Both the position numbers and the translations under genes were made by a program. Source: Rhodanobacteraceae bacterium (GTDB lineage Bacteria; Pseudomonadota; Gammaproteobacteria; Xanthomonadales; SZUA-5). From it: a DNA stretch of 56,874 nt. The stretch is from positions 1-56,874 of the forward strand of contig JADKFD010000043.1 of the NCBI GenBank assembly GCA_016717705.1. Reading direction: 5' to 3'. Each line of letters opens with the position of its first letter. Position 1 is the stretch's first letter. Below are positions 43,024 through 52,015 of this stretch, piece by piece. Under the pieces are notes generated by a model. It ran no database searches and was not told the origin of the DNA. It saw only the letters and a list, made by a program, of their open reading frames with translations.

Positions 43024-44331
43024 TCAGGTTGTGCGTGCAGTGGCCGGGCGCCGCGCATACACGCCGAAACTGGCGATCACCAGATAGCACGCGGCCGGCA
43101 GGAACAGGGCCGTGCGCAGGTCGGTGAAATCGGCCAGCAATCCGGTCAACGGCGGCACGATGGCACCGCCGACGATGGCCACGCAGATCACGCCGGAGCC
43201 CTCCGCGGCGCGTGCCCCCAGACCTTCGCTGGCCAGCGTGAAAATGGTCGGGAACATGATCGAGTTGCACAATCCGATCGCCAGCAGCGCCCAGCCCGAC
43301 ATTGCGCCCTGTGCCTGCGAGGACACCACGATCAAGCCGATGGCTGCGCCGGCGACGGCGCACAACAGCTTGCCGGGCGACACCAGGCGCAGCAGCCAGG
43401 CGCCGATGAAGCGTCCGACCAGCGCGCCGCCCCAATAAAAGGTTACGTGTTTGCCGGCGGACTGTTCCTCCAGGCCCATGGTACTGGCCTGCATCAGGTA
43501 GTTGACGATCAGCGAACCGATCGCCACCTCCGCACCGACGTAGAGAAAGATGCACAGCGCGCCAAGGCCAAAGCGTCGCCGTTTGAGCAGGTCGAAGGCC
43601 TGGAAGAAATTCGTCGGCGGGCCCACCACATGCGGCAAGCGATTGCGGCGCCACCAGATCACCGCCGCGACCAGCGCCAGCGCCGCGGCGAGTCCCAGGT
43701 AGGTCTGCACGACGATCTGCGTTTCCTGCTGACGGTAGGCGGCCAGCGCATCGCCGGCCAGCGTGGTCATGTCCACCGTGCTCAGCGAACCGAGAATCAG
43801 GATCGAACCCACGTACGGAAAGATCGTGGTGCCCAGCGAATTGAACGCCTGCGCGAAGGTCAGTCGGCTATGCGCGGTGCGCGCCGGGCCGAGCAGTGAA
43901 ATCAGCGGATTGGCCACCACCTGCACGATGGTGATGCCGGCAGCCAGTACAAACAGCGCGCCGAGAAAAACGCCGAACATCCCGGATTTGGAGGCCGGAA
44001 TGAACAACAGGCAACCGCAGGCCATGGTCAGCACGCCAAGCGCGGCGGTGCGCATGTAGCCCTTGCGGCGGACGATCAGCGCGGCCGGAATCGAGACCAG
44101 GAAATACGCCGCGAAAAACGCCGACTGCACCAGCATCGCCTGCGCATAGCCCAGCGTGAACAGCTCCTTGAGCTTGGGGATGATGACGTCGTTGAGGCTG
44201 GTGATGCCGCCGAAGATGAAGAACAGCGCGAACACGAACAGCTGCATGTCCGGCGCATCGATGCCCTGGTCAGGGGCGTCGTCTCCGGGGAGCGGATCGG
44301 TCGAGGAGGTATCGGCAGTATCGAGATGCAT
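43024..44331 (-). CDS. FucP-like MFS sugar transporter
   Basis: A 435-residue major-facilitator protein with twelve predicted helices. FFIFGGITSLNDVIIPKLKELFTLGYAQAMLVQSAFFAAYFLVSIPAALIVRRKGY is the FucP/glucose-galactose permease N-terminus, with FAQAFNSLGTTIFPYVG and the C-terminal half GGALVGRFIGAWLLRLVSPGK and NSIMFPTIFTLASEGLG. Proton-coupled uptake of a sugar such as fucose, N-acetylglucosamine or glucose is expected; specificity cannot be read. The ATG at 44331 starts MHLDTADTSSTD. Ten bases separate it from the kinase gene, so the transporter may head the kinase-sigma-beta-helix operon. Confidence 0.9.
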   Translation of the reverse strand: MHLDTADTSSTDPLPGDDAPDQGIDAPDMQLFVFALFFIFGGITSLNDVIIPKLKELFTLGYAQAMLVQSAFFAAYFLVSIPAALIVRRKGYMRTAALGVLTMACGCLLFIPASKSGMFGVFLGALFVLAAGITIVQVVANPLISLLGPARTAHSRLTFAQAFNSLGTTIFPYVGSILILGSLSTVDMTTLAGDALAAYRQQETQIVVQTYLGLAAALALVAAVIWWRRNRLPHVVGPPTNFFQAFDLLKRRRFGLGALCIFLYVGAEVAIGSLIVNYLMQASTMGLEEQSAGKHVTFYWGGALVGRFIGAWLLRLVSPGKLLCAVAGAAIGLIVVSSQAQGAMSGWALLAIGLCNSIMFPTIFTLASEGLGARAAEGSGVICVAIVGGAIVPPLTGLLADFTDLRTALFLPAACYLVIASFGVYARRPATARTT

Positions 44332-44417
44332 GCTCGTCGAGTCCTCGGTGCGAAGACGCGCATGTTGCCTTGCGCAACTACGACTTGACCAGACGCGCTG
44401 CTGCATGTGGGCTGGTC

Positions 44418-44539
44418 CCCTGGCGGTGCGCTTGTTCGCGCAGCGAACCTGTGGGAGCGGATTCATTCCGCGAAAGCTGTCGCGGAGTAAATCCGCTCCC
44501 ACAGTGAAATCAATACCTTACGGCATGTTCGGTGAGAGC
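44418..44539 (+). repeat. 120-bp dispersed repeat, copy 2
   Basis: Nearly identical to 26311-26430, including the palindrome GGGAGCGGATTCATTCCGCG with CGCGGAGTAAATCCGCTCCC and the trailing GGCATGTTCGGTGAGAG. It lies in the 265-bp gap between the MFS gene start and the TonB receptor stop. Confidence 0.85.
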
Positions 44540-44596
44540 AGCGCCGTGAGGCAGCGTAAATCCCCGGGGTGGATCCCCCGGCGACGCGCGGTAAAC

Positions 44597-46570
44597 CTAC
44601 TGCGCGCTCCACACCACGTTGAACCCGAGCGAACGCTCCTGGCCGAGCGCCGAGAGCACGTCGGCGGTCGCCACGTAGTCCTCGTCGAAGGCGTTGCGCA
44701 CGTAGAGCTGCAGATTCCACGACGGGTTCAGGTGGTAGACCAGGTCGAGGTCCACCAGGTCGACGGCATCGCGCGCGACCTCTTCGAAGCCGGGGCGATC
44801 CATTTTCCAGCGATGGCTGTAGAAGGCGCCGACAGTGAAGTCGGCGACATCGTACTTCGCTTCCAGCGTGGCGGTCGGCGGTGGCGAGCCATACAGCGGG
44901 TCGCCGGTCCGCTGGTCCCTGCTGCGCACCAAAGTGCCGCTGGCGCGCAATTGCAGGTTGGCGGCGGGTGTCCACACCAGCGAGCCTTCGGCACCATGGA
45001 GCTTGGCGTCGCTGACATTGGCGTAACCGTTGACGCCAGGCGCGATCGCAAACAGCGAGATCAGGTCATCGACATCGGTCTGCCATGCATGCACCTCGGC
45101 GCCCCAGTCGCCCGCGTGCCAGGCGTAGCCCAGGTCGACACCCAGCGAGGTCTCCGATGACAGGTTGGGGTTGCCGACGATGTCTCCCTGCGCGGTGACG
45201 CCGGTGAAGTAGCGTTCTTCGAGCGTTGCGAAGCGATAGCCCGACGACAGGTTCAGCGTCCAGCGGCTGGATTCGCTCGGCGTGAAGACCGCGCCTGCGG
45301 TGAATGCGCTGTCCGCATCGTCGGCATCGGCGCCGCGCTGCTGCTGACGCGACTGGCTGTAGCGCGTGCCCAGTTCGAGCGCAAATTCGGTCGAGATCTG
45401 CCAATCGCTGAGCACGAACAGCGACCACGCGTCCTCTTCGGCGTCGAGCAGACTGTAGCTGCGGTTGCTCAGCGTGGTACGCGCATCGAAGCCGTTGACA
45501 TCGCGCCGGCCGAGATATTCGACGCCGAAGTTGTGGCTGAATTCGCCTGCGGCGATGGTCTGCTGCGCGGTGGCGCCGACGTCAGACTCTCGACGTAGGC
45601 AAAGGTGTCGGCACGCCCGGTCGCTGGTTGTAAGTCAGCAGTGACTGGTCGTGGCCGTGGACGCTGATCTCGGGCCGTTGTCGCCGCGCAGACGCAGCCG
45701 CCCGAGGGTGTGATCGTCCTCAGGGTAGGTGGTGTCGCGCACCGGGTAGCGGCTGTTGGACTTGCCGATGTCGTCAGTGCGCGATGGCAGCAGCAATCCA
45801 TCGAGCGTGTAATCGCCGATGCGCGTGCGGTATTGCAGGCTGGCGCTGTCGCGCGCAAAGCTGGTGTTGAGCGGCGTGCCGTTGGCGGATTGACTGTCGT
45901 TGGCCTCGTGGCGCGCGGCGGCCACCGAGAACGACTCGCTGCCGAAGCCGCCCATCAGCGTCGCTTCATCGCCGGAATCGGCATAGCCACCGGCAACCGT
46001 GCCGCCGTCGAACCAGCGCGGCTCGATGGACACCGCGCCGCCCAGCGCGCCGGGACCAAAATGCACGGTCGCCGGGCCGCGCGTGACGCTGAGGTCGCCG
46101 AGCAGTACCGGTTCGACGAAGGCCACCGGCACGCCGGCACGCCGCTGCGCGGTGATCGGCATGCCGCCGACCAGAACGAGGATGCCGTTGCCGCCGCTGC
46201 CGCGGATGGAGAAGGTTTCGAAGAGGCCGTTCTGGCCGGTGGCACCCACGCCCGGAACGCGGATGATCAGGTCCTGGAAATCAGACGGTGCGGCCACCGC
46301 GTCCTGCCAGGTCAGCACATCGGTTGCCAGCGTCGACGGAAAATCAGCCGCCGTCCCGCGGGCGGTCACATTGATGGCGTCGCTGGTCCAGGTTCGATCG
46401 TCGCGTGGTGCCGACTCCGGCGCGGACGGCGATGTCGTCCCTGACCTGGCATCACCCGCCTCGGCGTACTCGATGGGCTCACCCGATTCACTGGCGAAGC
46501 CGATGGTGGGCAGCGGGAGTGCAACGGCGAGTGCCGCAGCCAGCAGGCTGCGAGGAATGGGACGCGACAT
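44597..46570 (-). pseudogene. TonB-dependent receptor, at least two frameshifts
   Basis: An outer-membrane receptor of about 657 residues when read through. Signal peptide (AAALAVALPLPTIGFAS), a TonB-box-like RTWTSDAINVTARG, a plug domain (FQDLIIRVPGVGATGQNGLFETFSIRGSGGNGILVLVGG, VEPVLLGDLSVTRGPATVHFGPGALGGAVSIEPR) and a barrel with SSRWTLNLSSGYRFATLEERYFTG, YAWHAGDWGAEVHAWQTD and a C-terminal LQLYVRNAFDEDYVATADVL...GFNVVW ending in W-S-A-Q. The frame is lost near 45665 and again between 45585 and 45610. Corrected reading includes GPEISVHGHDQSLLTYNQRPG and AQQTIAAGEFSHNFGVEYLGRRD. It could take up siderophores, B12 or carbohydrates; nothing here decides. Confidence 0.85.
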
Positions 46571-46683
46571 GGGGATTCCTCGGATCGAAATGCCGCCCGC
46601 AGACGACGCGAGCCGAGTTTACGTTCGGGCTGCCGGGACTTGATCACCCTGGGGATGCAGTCGAATTCATACCAGGGGATGAG

Positions 46684-47079
46684 TCAGGGGCCCGTCGAAC
46701 CGGGTCGAATCACCTTGATGGCAATGGGCAGGTCGAGCTCGGCCCAGACACGATCGGCGGTGAAGGCGGGAGCATCGCGCCGCAGTGCCAAGGCAAGGCA
46801 GGCGCGATCACCGAGCGAAAGGCCAAATTGCTGCGTCAGCGGGACCAGCCCGGCTGCCAGGGCTGCGTCTTCTCCGAGAAACGGCACGATTTCGATGCCG
46901 GACCCGGCAATCTGGTGGTGCACCATCTCCGGGTTGTGGCCGTCGCGGGCGAAGCGCGACAGCACTTCGGCCAGATTGACGCTCGACAGGCAGCTCGCAT
47001 CGATGACTTCGGCCACGGCTTCATGGCCCGCTTCGGCAAACAGGTACGCCAACAGGGCAGATGCATCCAGGACGATCAT
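46684..47079 (-). CDS. PIN-domain toxin (VapC/FitB type)
   Basis: A 131-residue PIN ribonuclease. The first aspartate is D5 (MIVLDASALLAYLF), a glutamate lies in SSVNLAEVLSRFA, and the acidic GDRACLALALRR and FTADRVWAEL blocks follow, the last matching the TAD/TND position. The ATG at 47079 overlaps the antitoxin gene by about 59 bases. It should cleave RNA when released from the antitoxin. Confidence 0.88.
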   Translation of the reverse strand: MIVLDASALLAYLFAEAGHEAVAEVIDASCLSSVNLAEVLSRFARDGHNPEMVHHQIAGSGIEIVPFLGEDAALAAGLVPLTQQFGLSLGDRACLALALRRDAPAFTADRVWAELDLPIAIKVIRPGSTGP

Positions 47080-47338
47080 CGCTTGCGCTTTCACGCAGAT
47101 TTTGCTCGGCACGTTCGCTGAGCAGCGCATCGACGACGCCCACTGGCTTCTTCCCGGCGTAGAGCGCACTGACCCAGTCCGGCAGCGCTCGCGCAGGCGC
47201 ACGGCTGTGCGGTTCCAGACTGGCTTGCAGCAGGATCAGCCGGACCTGTTCTTCCATGCTCGTCCCCGCCTGCGCGGCGCGCAGGCGCAGCCGATCGCGC
47301 ACCCGATCCGGCACGTTGCGAACAGTCAGAATGGCCAT
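47021..47338 (-). CDS. FitA-like ribbon-helix-helix antitoxin
   Basis: A protein of up to 105 residues beginning MAILTVRNVPDRVRDRLRLRAAQAGTSMEEQVRLILLQA, the FitA/VapB ribbon-helix-helix pattern for DNA binding as a dimer. The C-terminal part after LLSERAEQNLRES overlaps the toxin start in another frame and looks unnaturally long; the functional end may be earlier than the stop at 47021 or a base may be missing. The ATG at 47338 is followed by the conserved strand. Together with the PIN gene it forms a FitAB-type module. Confidence 0.8.
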   Translation of the reverse strand: MAILTVRNVPDRVRDRLRLRAAQAGTSMEEQVRLILLQASLEPHSRAPARALPDWVSALYAGKKPVGVVDALLSERAEQNLRESASDDRPGCICPVGVPVCRSGP

Positions 47339-47618
47339 GGCAGTCTCCCTCTGAACACCGACTTCGAAACGCCCGAAGTCTATCATTGAATGCATTGACT
47401 GCGTTTTATGCTGTCAAGTGATGAAGGCCCGCGTCGACGCCGTCTGAGCCGTGAATGAAGCATCGGACACGGGCCAATCCTGACCCGTTCATCGGCGCCG
47501 CGATGCTAAGGTGCCTGCAGGACTTTGCTCGGCCGCGGTCGAATCGAACGCCGACACAATTGGCGGCCCGAGACGGACTGGCCAGGGGTCAGAAGCCAAC
47601 AATCAGGATGGGAATCAC

Positions 47619-48785
47619 ATGGACCAGGCGATCAGACGGCTGCTGGAGGCCCACGTTCAGCACGAACTGGCGCTGTTCAAGGCGCGAAGGCTGCGGCAGA
47701 CCATCCGCGAGGAAGTGGCGGCGTTGATGCGCTGGTCGCGGGCAACCAGACTCGGCGAAGTCATCACGCCGCAACAGGTGCTCGGCCTGATCGCGCGCAA
47801 TGTCGTCGAGCGCCCGTTGCCTGGCGCGATCGCCGAACTGGCCCCGATGATGGGCAGGATTGTGCTGGCTTCGCGCCACAACGCCGCCACCCGGGTATCC
47901 GACATCTGTCCACGCAAGACCTTCGATGCGGTCGTGGCCAGGATCGGCAGCCTCAAGGAAGTCCGGCGCGGTTTCATCCACCGCCTGGTCAGCAGTTCGG
48001 TCTACACCCAGCAGATTTCCGACGTGCTGTTCACCGGCATCAAGGAATACCTGTTGACCGAGAACATCCTGGCGCTAAAGGTGCCCGGCCTGGCCTCGCT
48101 GATCAAGCTCGGCAAGTTCGCCGTCAACAAGACCATGCGACCCTTGGAGGCAGCCGTCGAGAAGACCGTCAAGGCCTACATCGAGGGCAACCTGGGCAAC
48201 ACCATTCGCCGCAGCGAACAGTCGATCAACGACTATTTCGACGAAGCGCGAATCGCCGGCATGGGTGACGCCTTGTGGGGCGCGGTTGGCGCCCGGCGAG
48301 TGTCGGAATTCATGCGCATACTCGACGGCGCCGACCTCGATGACCTGGTCGCCATCGGCCTCGACTTCTGGCGGCACTTTCGCAAGACACCGTATTTCAA
48401 GGCCATCTACACGGACCTGGTGCAGGCTTTCTTCGACCGCTATGGCGACAGCAAGATCAGCGTCCTCGCCGCTGATTTCGGCATCACCGAAAGCATGGTG
48501 GCCGACGAACTCGTCCACGCGCTGGGGCATGGCGTCGACAAGGCACTGGCGAGTGGTTACCTGGAGCAGCGCATCCGTGCGCACCTGGAGGCCTTCTATG
48601 GCTCGCCCGAGGCGCGTGGCCTGCTGACCACACTGGCGACCGAAATTCCCGCCCGGCAGGCAAGGACAACCCGCAAACCAGCGACGCCCAAGCCCGCCGC
48701 GGCCGGCCGGAAGACCGCGACTGCCAAAGCGCCGGCGACAGCCAAGCCGCCGGCGAAGCCCGCCGCTCGCAAACGCTCGGATTGA
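47619..48785 (+). CDS. Hypothetical alpha-helical protein with histone-H1-like tail
   Basis: A 388-residue mostly alpha-helical protein with no signal peptide or obvious membrane segment. It opens MDQAIRRLLEAHVQHELALFKARRLRQTIREEVAALMRWSR and has conserved-looking helical blocks (RKTFDAVVARIGSLKEVRRGFIHRLVSSSVYTQQISDVLFTGIKEYL, LIKLGKFAVNKTMRPLEAAVEKTVKAYIEGNLGNTIRRSEQ). The last 50 residues are Lys/Ala/Pro/Thr repeats (RKPATPKPAAAGRKTATAKAP), resembling the DNA- or polyanion-binding tail of H1-like proteins and of phasin-type proteins. Function unknown. The start at 47619 is the first ATG before the helical domain. Confidence 0.65.
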   Translation: MDQAIRRLLEAHVQHELALFKARRLRQTIREEVAALMRWSRATRLGEVITPQQVLGLIARNVVERPLPGAIAELAPMMGRIVLASRHNAATRVSDICPRKTFDAVVARIGSLKEVRRGFIHRLVSSSVYTQQISDVLFTGIKEYLLTENILALKVPGLASLIKLGKFAVNKTMRPLEAAVEKTVKAYIEGNLGNTIRRSEQSINDYFDEARIAGMGDALWGAVGARRVSEFMRILDGADLDDLVAIGLDFWRHFRKTPYFKAIYTDLVQAFFDRYGDSKISVLAADFGITESMVADELVHALGHGVDKALASGYLEQRIRAHLEAFYGSPEARGLLTTLATEIPARQARTTRKPATPKPAAAGRKTATAKAPATAKPPAKPAARKRSD

Positions 48786-48863
48786 GCAAATGATCGCGGA
48801 GCGCAGCCGCGGCAAGTCCCGATTTGTTCCGCCATGCCGACGCAGCGCGGCTCCGCAGGTCCC

Positions 48864-49280
48864 TCAACTCACCAGCAACACCGCTTCGCCATCGGCAATG
48901 TCCGTGCCGTGCTGGTTCAACGAGCGCGTGCGCAGCGTGATGATGCGTTTCTCGGCGCGCCAGGCGGTGACCTCGACTTCCGCGGTCAATTCGTCGCCGG
49001 GCCTTACCGGATAGAGAAACTGCAGTGACTGCTTGAGATAGACCGCGCCCGGACCCGGCAGATGCATGCCGAGCACCGCGGAGATCAATCCCGAGCTGAA
49101 CACGCCATGCGCAATGCGACCCTTGAAGCGGGTCATCGCGGCATATTCCTCGTCGAGATGGACCGGATTGAAATCGCCGGTGATGGCGGCCATGCGCAGG
49201 ATGTCGTCTTCGCTGATCTGCCGCGAAAGCGACGCCTTTTCGCCGATGATGAAGTCCTGGCGGGATGGATAACGGGTCAC
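48864..49280 (-). CDS. MaoC-like (R)-specific enoyl-CoA hydratase
   Basis: A 138-residue single hot-dog-fold hydratase. The hydratase-2 motif is GDFNPVHLDEEYAAMTRFKGRIAHG, with D36, H41 and the second H58. The C-terminus VEVTAWRAEKRIITLRTRSLNQHGTDIADGEAVLL completes the fold. It should hydrate trans-2-enoyl-CoA to (R)-3-hydroxyacyl-CoA, feeding fatty-acid or polyhydroxyalkanoate metabolism (PhaJ-type). It is not in an obvious operon. The neighbouring H1-tailed gene makes a PHA link tempting but unproved. Confidence 0.9.
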   Translation of the reverse strand: MTRYPSRQDFIIGEKASLSRQISEDDILRMAAITGDFNPVHLDEEYAAMTRFKGRIAHGVFSSGLISAVLGMHLPGPGAVYLKQSLQFLYPVRPGDELTAEVEVTAWRAEKRIITLRTRSLNQHGTDIADGEAVLLVS

Positions 49281-49431
49281 GGGTATTCCTGGAGTTGGGC
49301 CGGCGGCTTGCCGTGGCTTGGACTCATGTGGAGCGAGCTCCGCTCGACATGAACGCGAGCACGGCCATGCTACTGCCCGTGCACGATCGTCCCTTGATCA
49401 GGCGCAAGTGCATGGCCGTTCGCGCTGGCGA

Positions 49432-50573
49432 TCACGCTGGCCGCGCCTGCAGCGGCTGCCAGGCCGCGCCGAACACACGCAACAGATTGCCGCCGAGCAC
49501 CTTGGCCACGGTGTCGGCGCTGTGGCCGCGCGCCAGCAACAGCTCGCCCAGCGTTTCGAAACGGCGTGGCGTGTTGAGATCGCTGGCAAACAGATAGCCC
49601 TCTTCGGTTTCATCCGGCGCGGCGATGCCGGCTGCCTTGCGCCCGCGCGTGATCTCGCGAAATTTCTCGATGAACTCCGGCGTCAGTCGGGTCGGCGAGA
49701 TATAGCCGTCGGTGCCGATCGACACATGTTCGCTGCCGGCGATCCGCAGCGCGTGCTCGATGTGCGCGATGACATCGGCGGCGGTCGGCTGCTTGCCCCT
49801 GGCCAGGTACGGCATGATGAAGATGCCGACCACGCCGCCGCTCTCGGCCACGGCGCGCAATTCAGCGTCGGTGCGATGACGCGGATGCTCGGCGACGGCG
49901 GCGCAACCGCTGTGGGTGAACGCCACCGGGCGCTTCGAGGCGGCGATCGCGTCGGCGGCTGTGCGCCGTCCGCAGTGGCTGAGGTCGACCAGGATGCCCG
50001 TCGCGTTCAGGCGTTCGATCGCCTCGATGCCCGTGCGGCTGAGGCCGGCGTCGGCCGGCTCCATGCAACCGTCGCCGAGCAGATTGCGGCGGTTGTAGGT
50101 CGGCTGGATGACACGGATGCCCAGTTGATGCAGGGCGCTGAGTCGATCGAGATCATCTTCGAAGGCGACGCCGTCCTGCAGTCCGTAGATCAGCCCGGTG
50201 CGGCCGGCGCGCTTGGCTGCCGCGATATCGGTCGCCGCGCGCACCCGCATCAGCACCTCGGGATGGCGATCGATCTCGGCCTCCCAGCTGGCAATCGAAC
50301 GCACGATCTTCTCGAAGGCGGCCAGCGGCGCCATGCCGCCGACTTCGCCGACGGTCAGATGCGCCGCGCTCAACCCCGACGCGCGCACATCGGCAAGCGC
50401 CGCCGCGCTCAGCGCACCGCCGTCCATCTCCGGCCCACCGAGGCCCTCGATGATGATGTTGCCGGCATAAACCGATGGCGGGCGGGTGTCCTGCGCCGCG
50501 AGCAGACGCCGGCCCGACAGCACCGCGGTGGCCAGTACAGACGCGGAAGAACATCGCGACGGCTGAGATTCAC
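49432..50573 (-). CDS. M19 membrane-dipeptidase family, signal region frameshifted
   Basis: A renal-dipeptidase-family (M19) protein. Landmarks are GGPEMDGGALSAAALADVRASGLSAAHLTVG, GLIYGLQDGVAFEDDLDRLSALHQLGIRVIQPTYNRRNLLGDGC, LVDLSHCGRRTAADAIAASKRPVAFTHSGCAAV, HIEHALRIAGSEHVSIGTDGY and a C-terminal KVLGGNLLRVFG, which include the conserved metal-site Asp/His blocks. The N-terminus is best read from a GTG at 50573 as VNLSRRDVL, joining after one missing base near 50545 to SVLATAVLSGRRLLAAQD. SRRDVL followed by a hydrophobic stretch is a Tat signal. It hydrolyses dipeptides in the periplasm, with dehydropeptidase-like side activity possible. Confidence 0.85.
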
Positions 50574-50717
50574 GGGCGCGTCTGCCAGGCTGCAGGGAAC
50601 CCGAGAATAGCCTCGCGGCTTGGTCGATCAACCCGATGCGAGTGCGTGGCTTGCCGCACAGACCCTGCGCATGCGACTTCGCGAAGCTGATCGCCACTTC
50701 ATTCAGCCGAGACAGCC

Positions 50718-50891
50718 ATGAGGCCAGATACCTTGCGTCGCGCGCTGCTGATCGCCAGCATGCTGCTATCGCCGTTTGCCGGCGCTGCGACCTATCCGCG
50801 GTCGGCGGTTATTGCGGCGCCGGGTAAAGCACGATCGCCGGTTCGTCGGCGTTCAATGGCAGTCCGCGCAGCACACCCGCCTGCTCGCTGA
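50718..50891 (+). pseudogene. Truncated signal-peptide stub
   Basis: MRPDTLRRALLIASMLLSPFAGAATYPRS is a textbook secretory signal peptide with a predicted cut after AGA-A, but the reading continues only about 30 further basic residues before a stop at 50889-50891 inside the opposite-strand gene. It looks like the 5' stub of a secreted protein whose remainder has been deleted or displaced. Low confidence. Confidence 0.35.
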
Positions 50892-51768
50892 CGCGATGAC
50901 TCTGGGTGCACACCATCGGACGATCATCGCGCACACAGACGCGGCTGAGCGGATTGCTCGGGTTCGGGCCGGAGCTGAACCCGCTCGGGCAGCGGCAGGT
51001 CGTGGTGATGAACACCAGCGTGCAGGTCTCCTGGACAATCGCTTCCGGAGCCAGACTGCGTTGATAGGCGACAACGTCGGGATGCTCGCCGGGGCCGACC
51101 GCCAGTTCCAGATTGGCGATGAGTTTGCCGAGCTGGTCGCCGTCGCAAAGTCCGCCGAGGCAGCTTGCGCGCAGTCGGGTGGCGCCAACGGCGGGCTGGG
51201 TACCCTGATGACGCACACAGGCGGCGTCCTGCGCCGGCTGCAGCGAGACGCTGCGTGTCAACACATCGTTGGCGCGGCGTGACCCGAGCACATAGTCACC
51301 ACGCAGGCGTGCCGACGGGAAATCGGCCGGCTGATCGGCCGGTGTGAAGTAGCGCAAGGGCCGACGCAGCGCTCCCTGCTGGAATTCAGCCTGGTCCTCG
51401 CTGTGAAACACGATCGTTGCGCTGCCGAGCGCACTCGGACGTACGTTCGGCGCGCTCACCGGGCAAGTCGGGCAGGCGCCGTCGATTTCGGTCAGCGGAG
51501 CCGTCAGTGTCGCCAGTGCAGCGCCGGCTGCCTGTTCCTGCGCGCTGGTCGTGACCAGGGTGCCGCGCATCGACCGCCACACGGGCTTGCCGTGTTCATC
51601 GAACTCGGAAATCACCACGAAGGTCTGTCCGCTGGGCGCGATCTCGACCGAGTAGAAGCGGCCGGTTACCGGCTCCTCCCACCACAGTCCGGCGTTGGGG
51701 CGCAGCGATTCGGCGTGCGCCGAAAGCGTCATCAGGCACAGCAGCAACAGCAGCCAACGCTGGGTCAT
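50809..51768 (-). CDS. Secreted hypothetical protein
   Basis: A 319-residue secreted protein: signal peptide LLLLLCLMTLSAHA, then RPNAGLWWEEPVTGRFYSVEIAPSGQTFVVISEFDEHGKPVWRSMRG, a beta-rich block I know from other gammaproteobacterial secreted proteins but cannot name, then a domain with cysteine pairs (DGACPTCPV, SCLGGLCDGD, TCTLVFITTTCRCPSGF) and a closing PAIVLYPAPQ. Four or more disulfides are likely. Function unknown. The start at 51768 puts the signal peptide at the N-terminus. Confidence 0.7.
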   Translation of the reverse strand: MTQRWLLLLLCLMTLSAHAESLRPNAGLWWEEPVTGRFYSVEIAPSGQTFVVISEFDEHGKPVWRSMRGTLVTTSAQEQAAGAALATLTAPLTEIDGACPTCPVSAPNVRPSALGSATIVFHSEDQAEFQQGALRRPLRYFTPADQPADFPSARLRGDYVLGSRRANDVLTRSVSLQPAQDAACVRHQGTQPAVGATRLRASCLGGLCDGDQLGKLIANLELAVGPGEHPDVVAYQRSLAPEAIVQETCTLVFITTTCRCPSGFSSGPNPSNPLSRVCVRDDRPMVCTQSHRVSEQAGVLRGLPLNADEPAIVLYPAPQ

Positions 51769-52015
51769 TTTCAGTTTCCAATGTAAAGGTATGTGCTTGG
51801 TGTCGATGCAGACGCCGAAAGTTCCACACAAACTTCACGCGGGTTCCGGGCATTGGCACGCAGTCGCTGCTCCTGTCGACCTGCGCCTCGCGCAGAGATT
51901 CCCCGGTCGTCACGTCAACGCAACCAGCCTCGCACATGGCTGTCATCGGCGTCGCCTAGCGTCATGCGTTCCGGCCCGCCGTGGTGGCGAGCCCGATGAC
52001 CTGGCAGAGGCGCGC

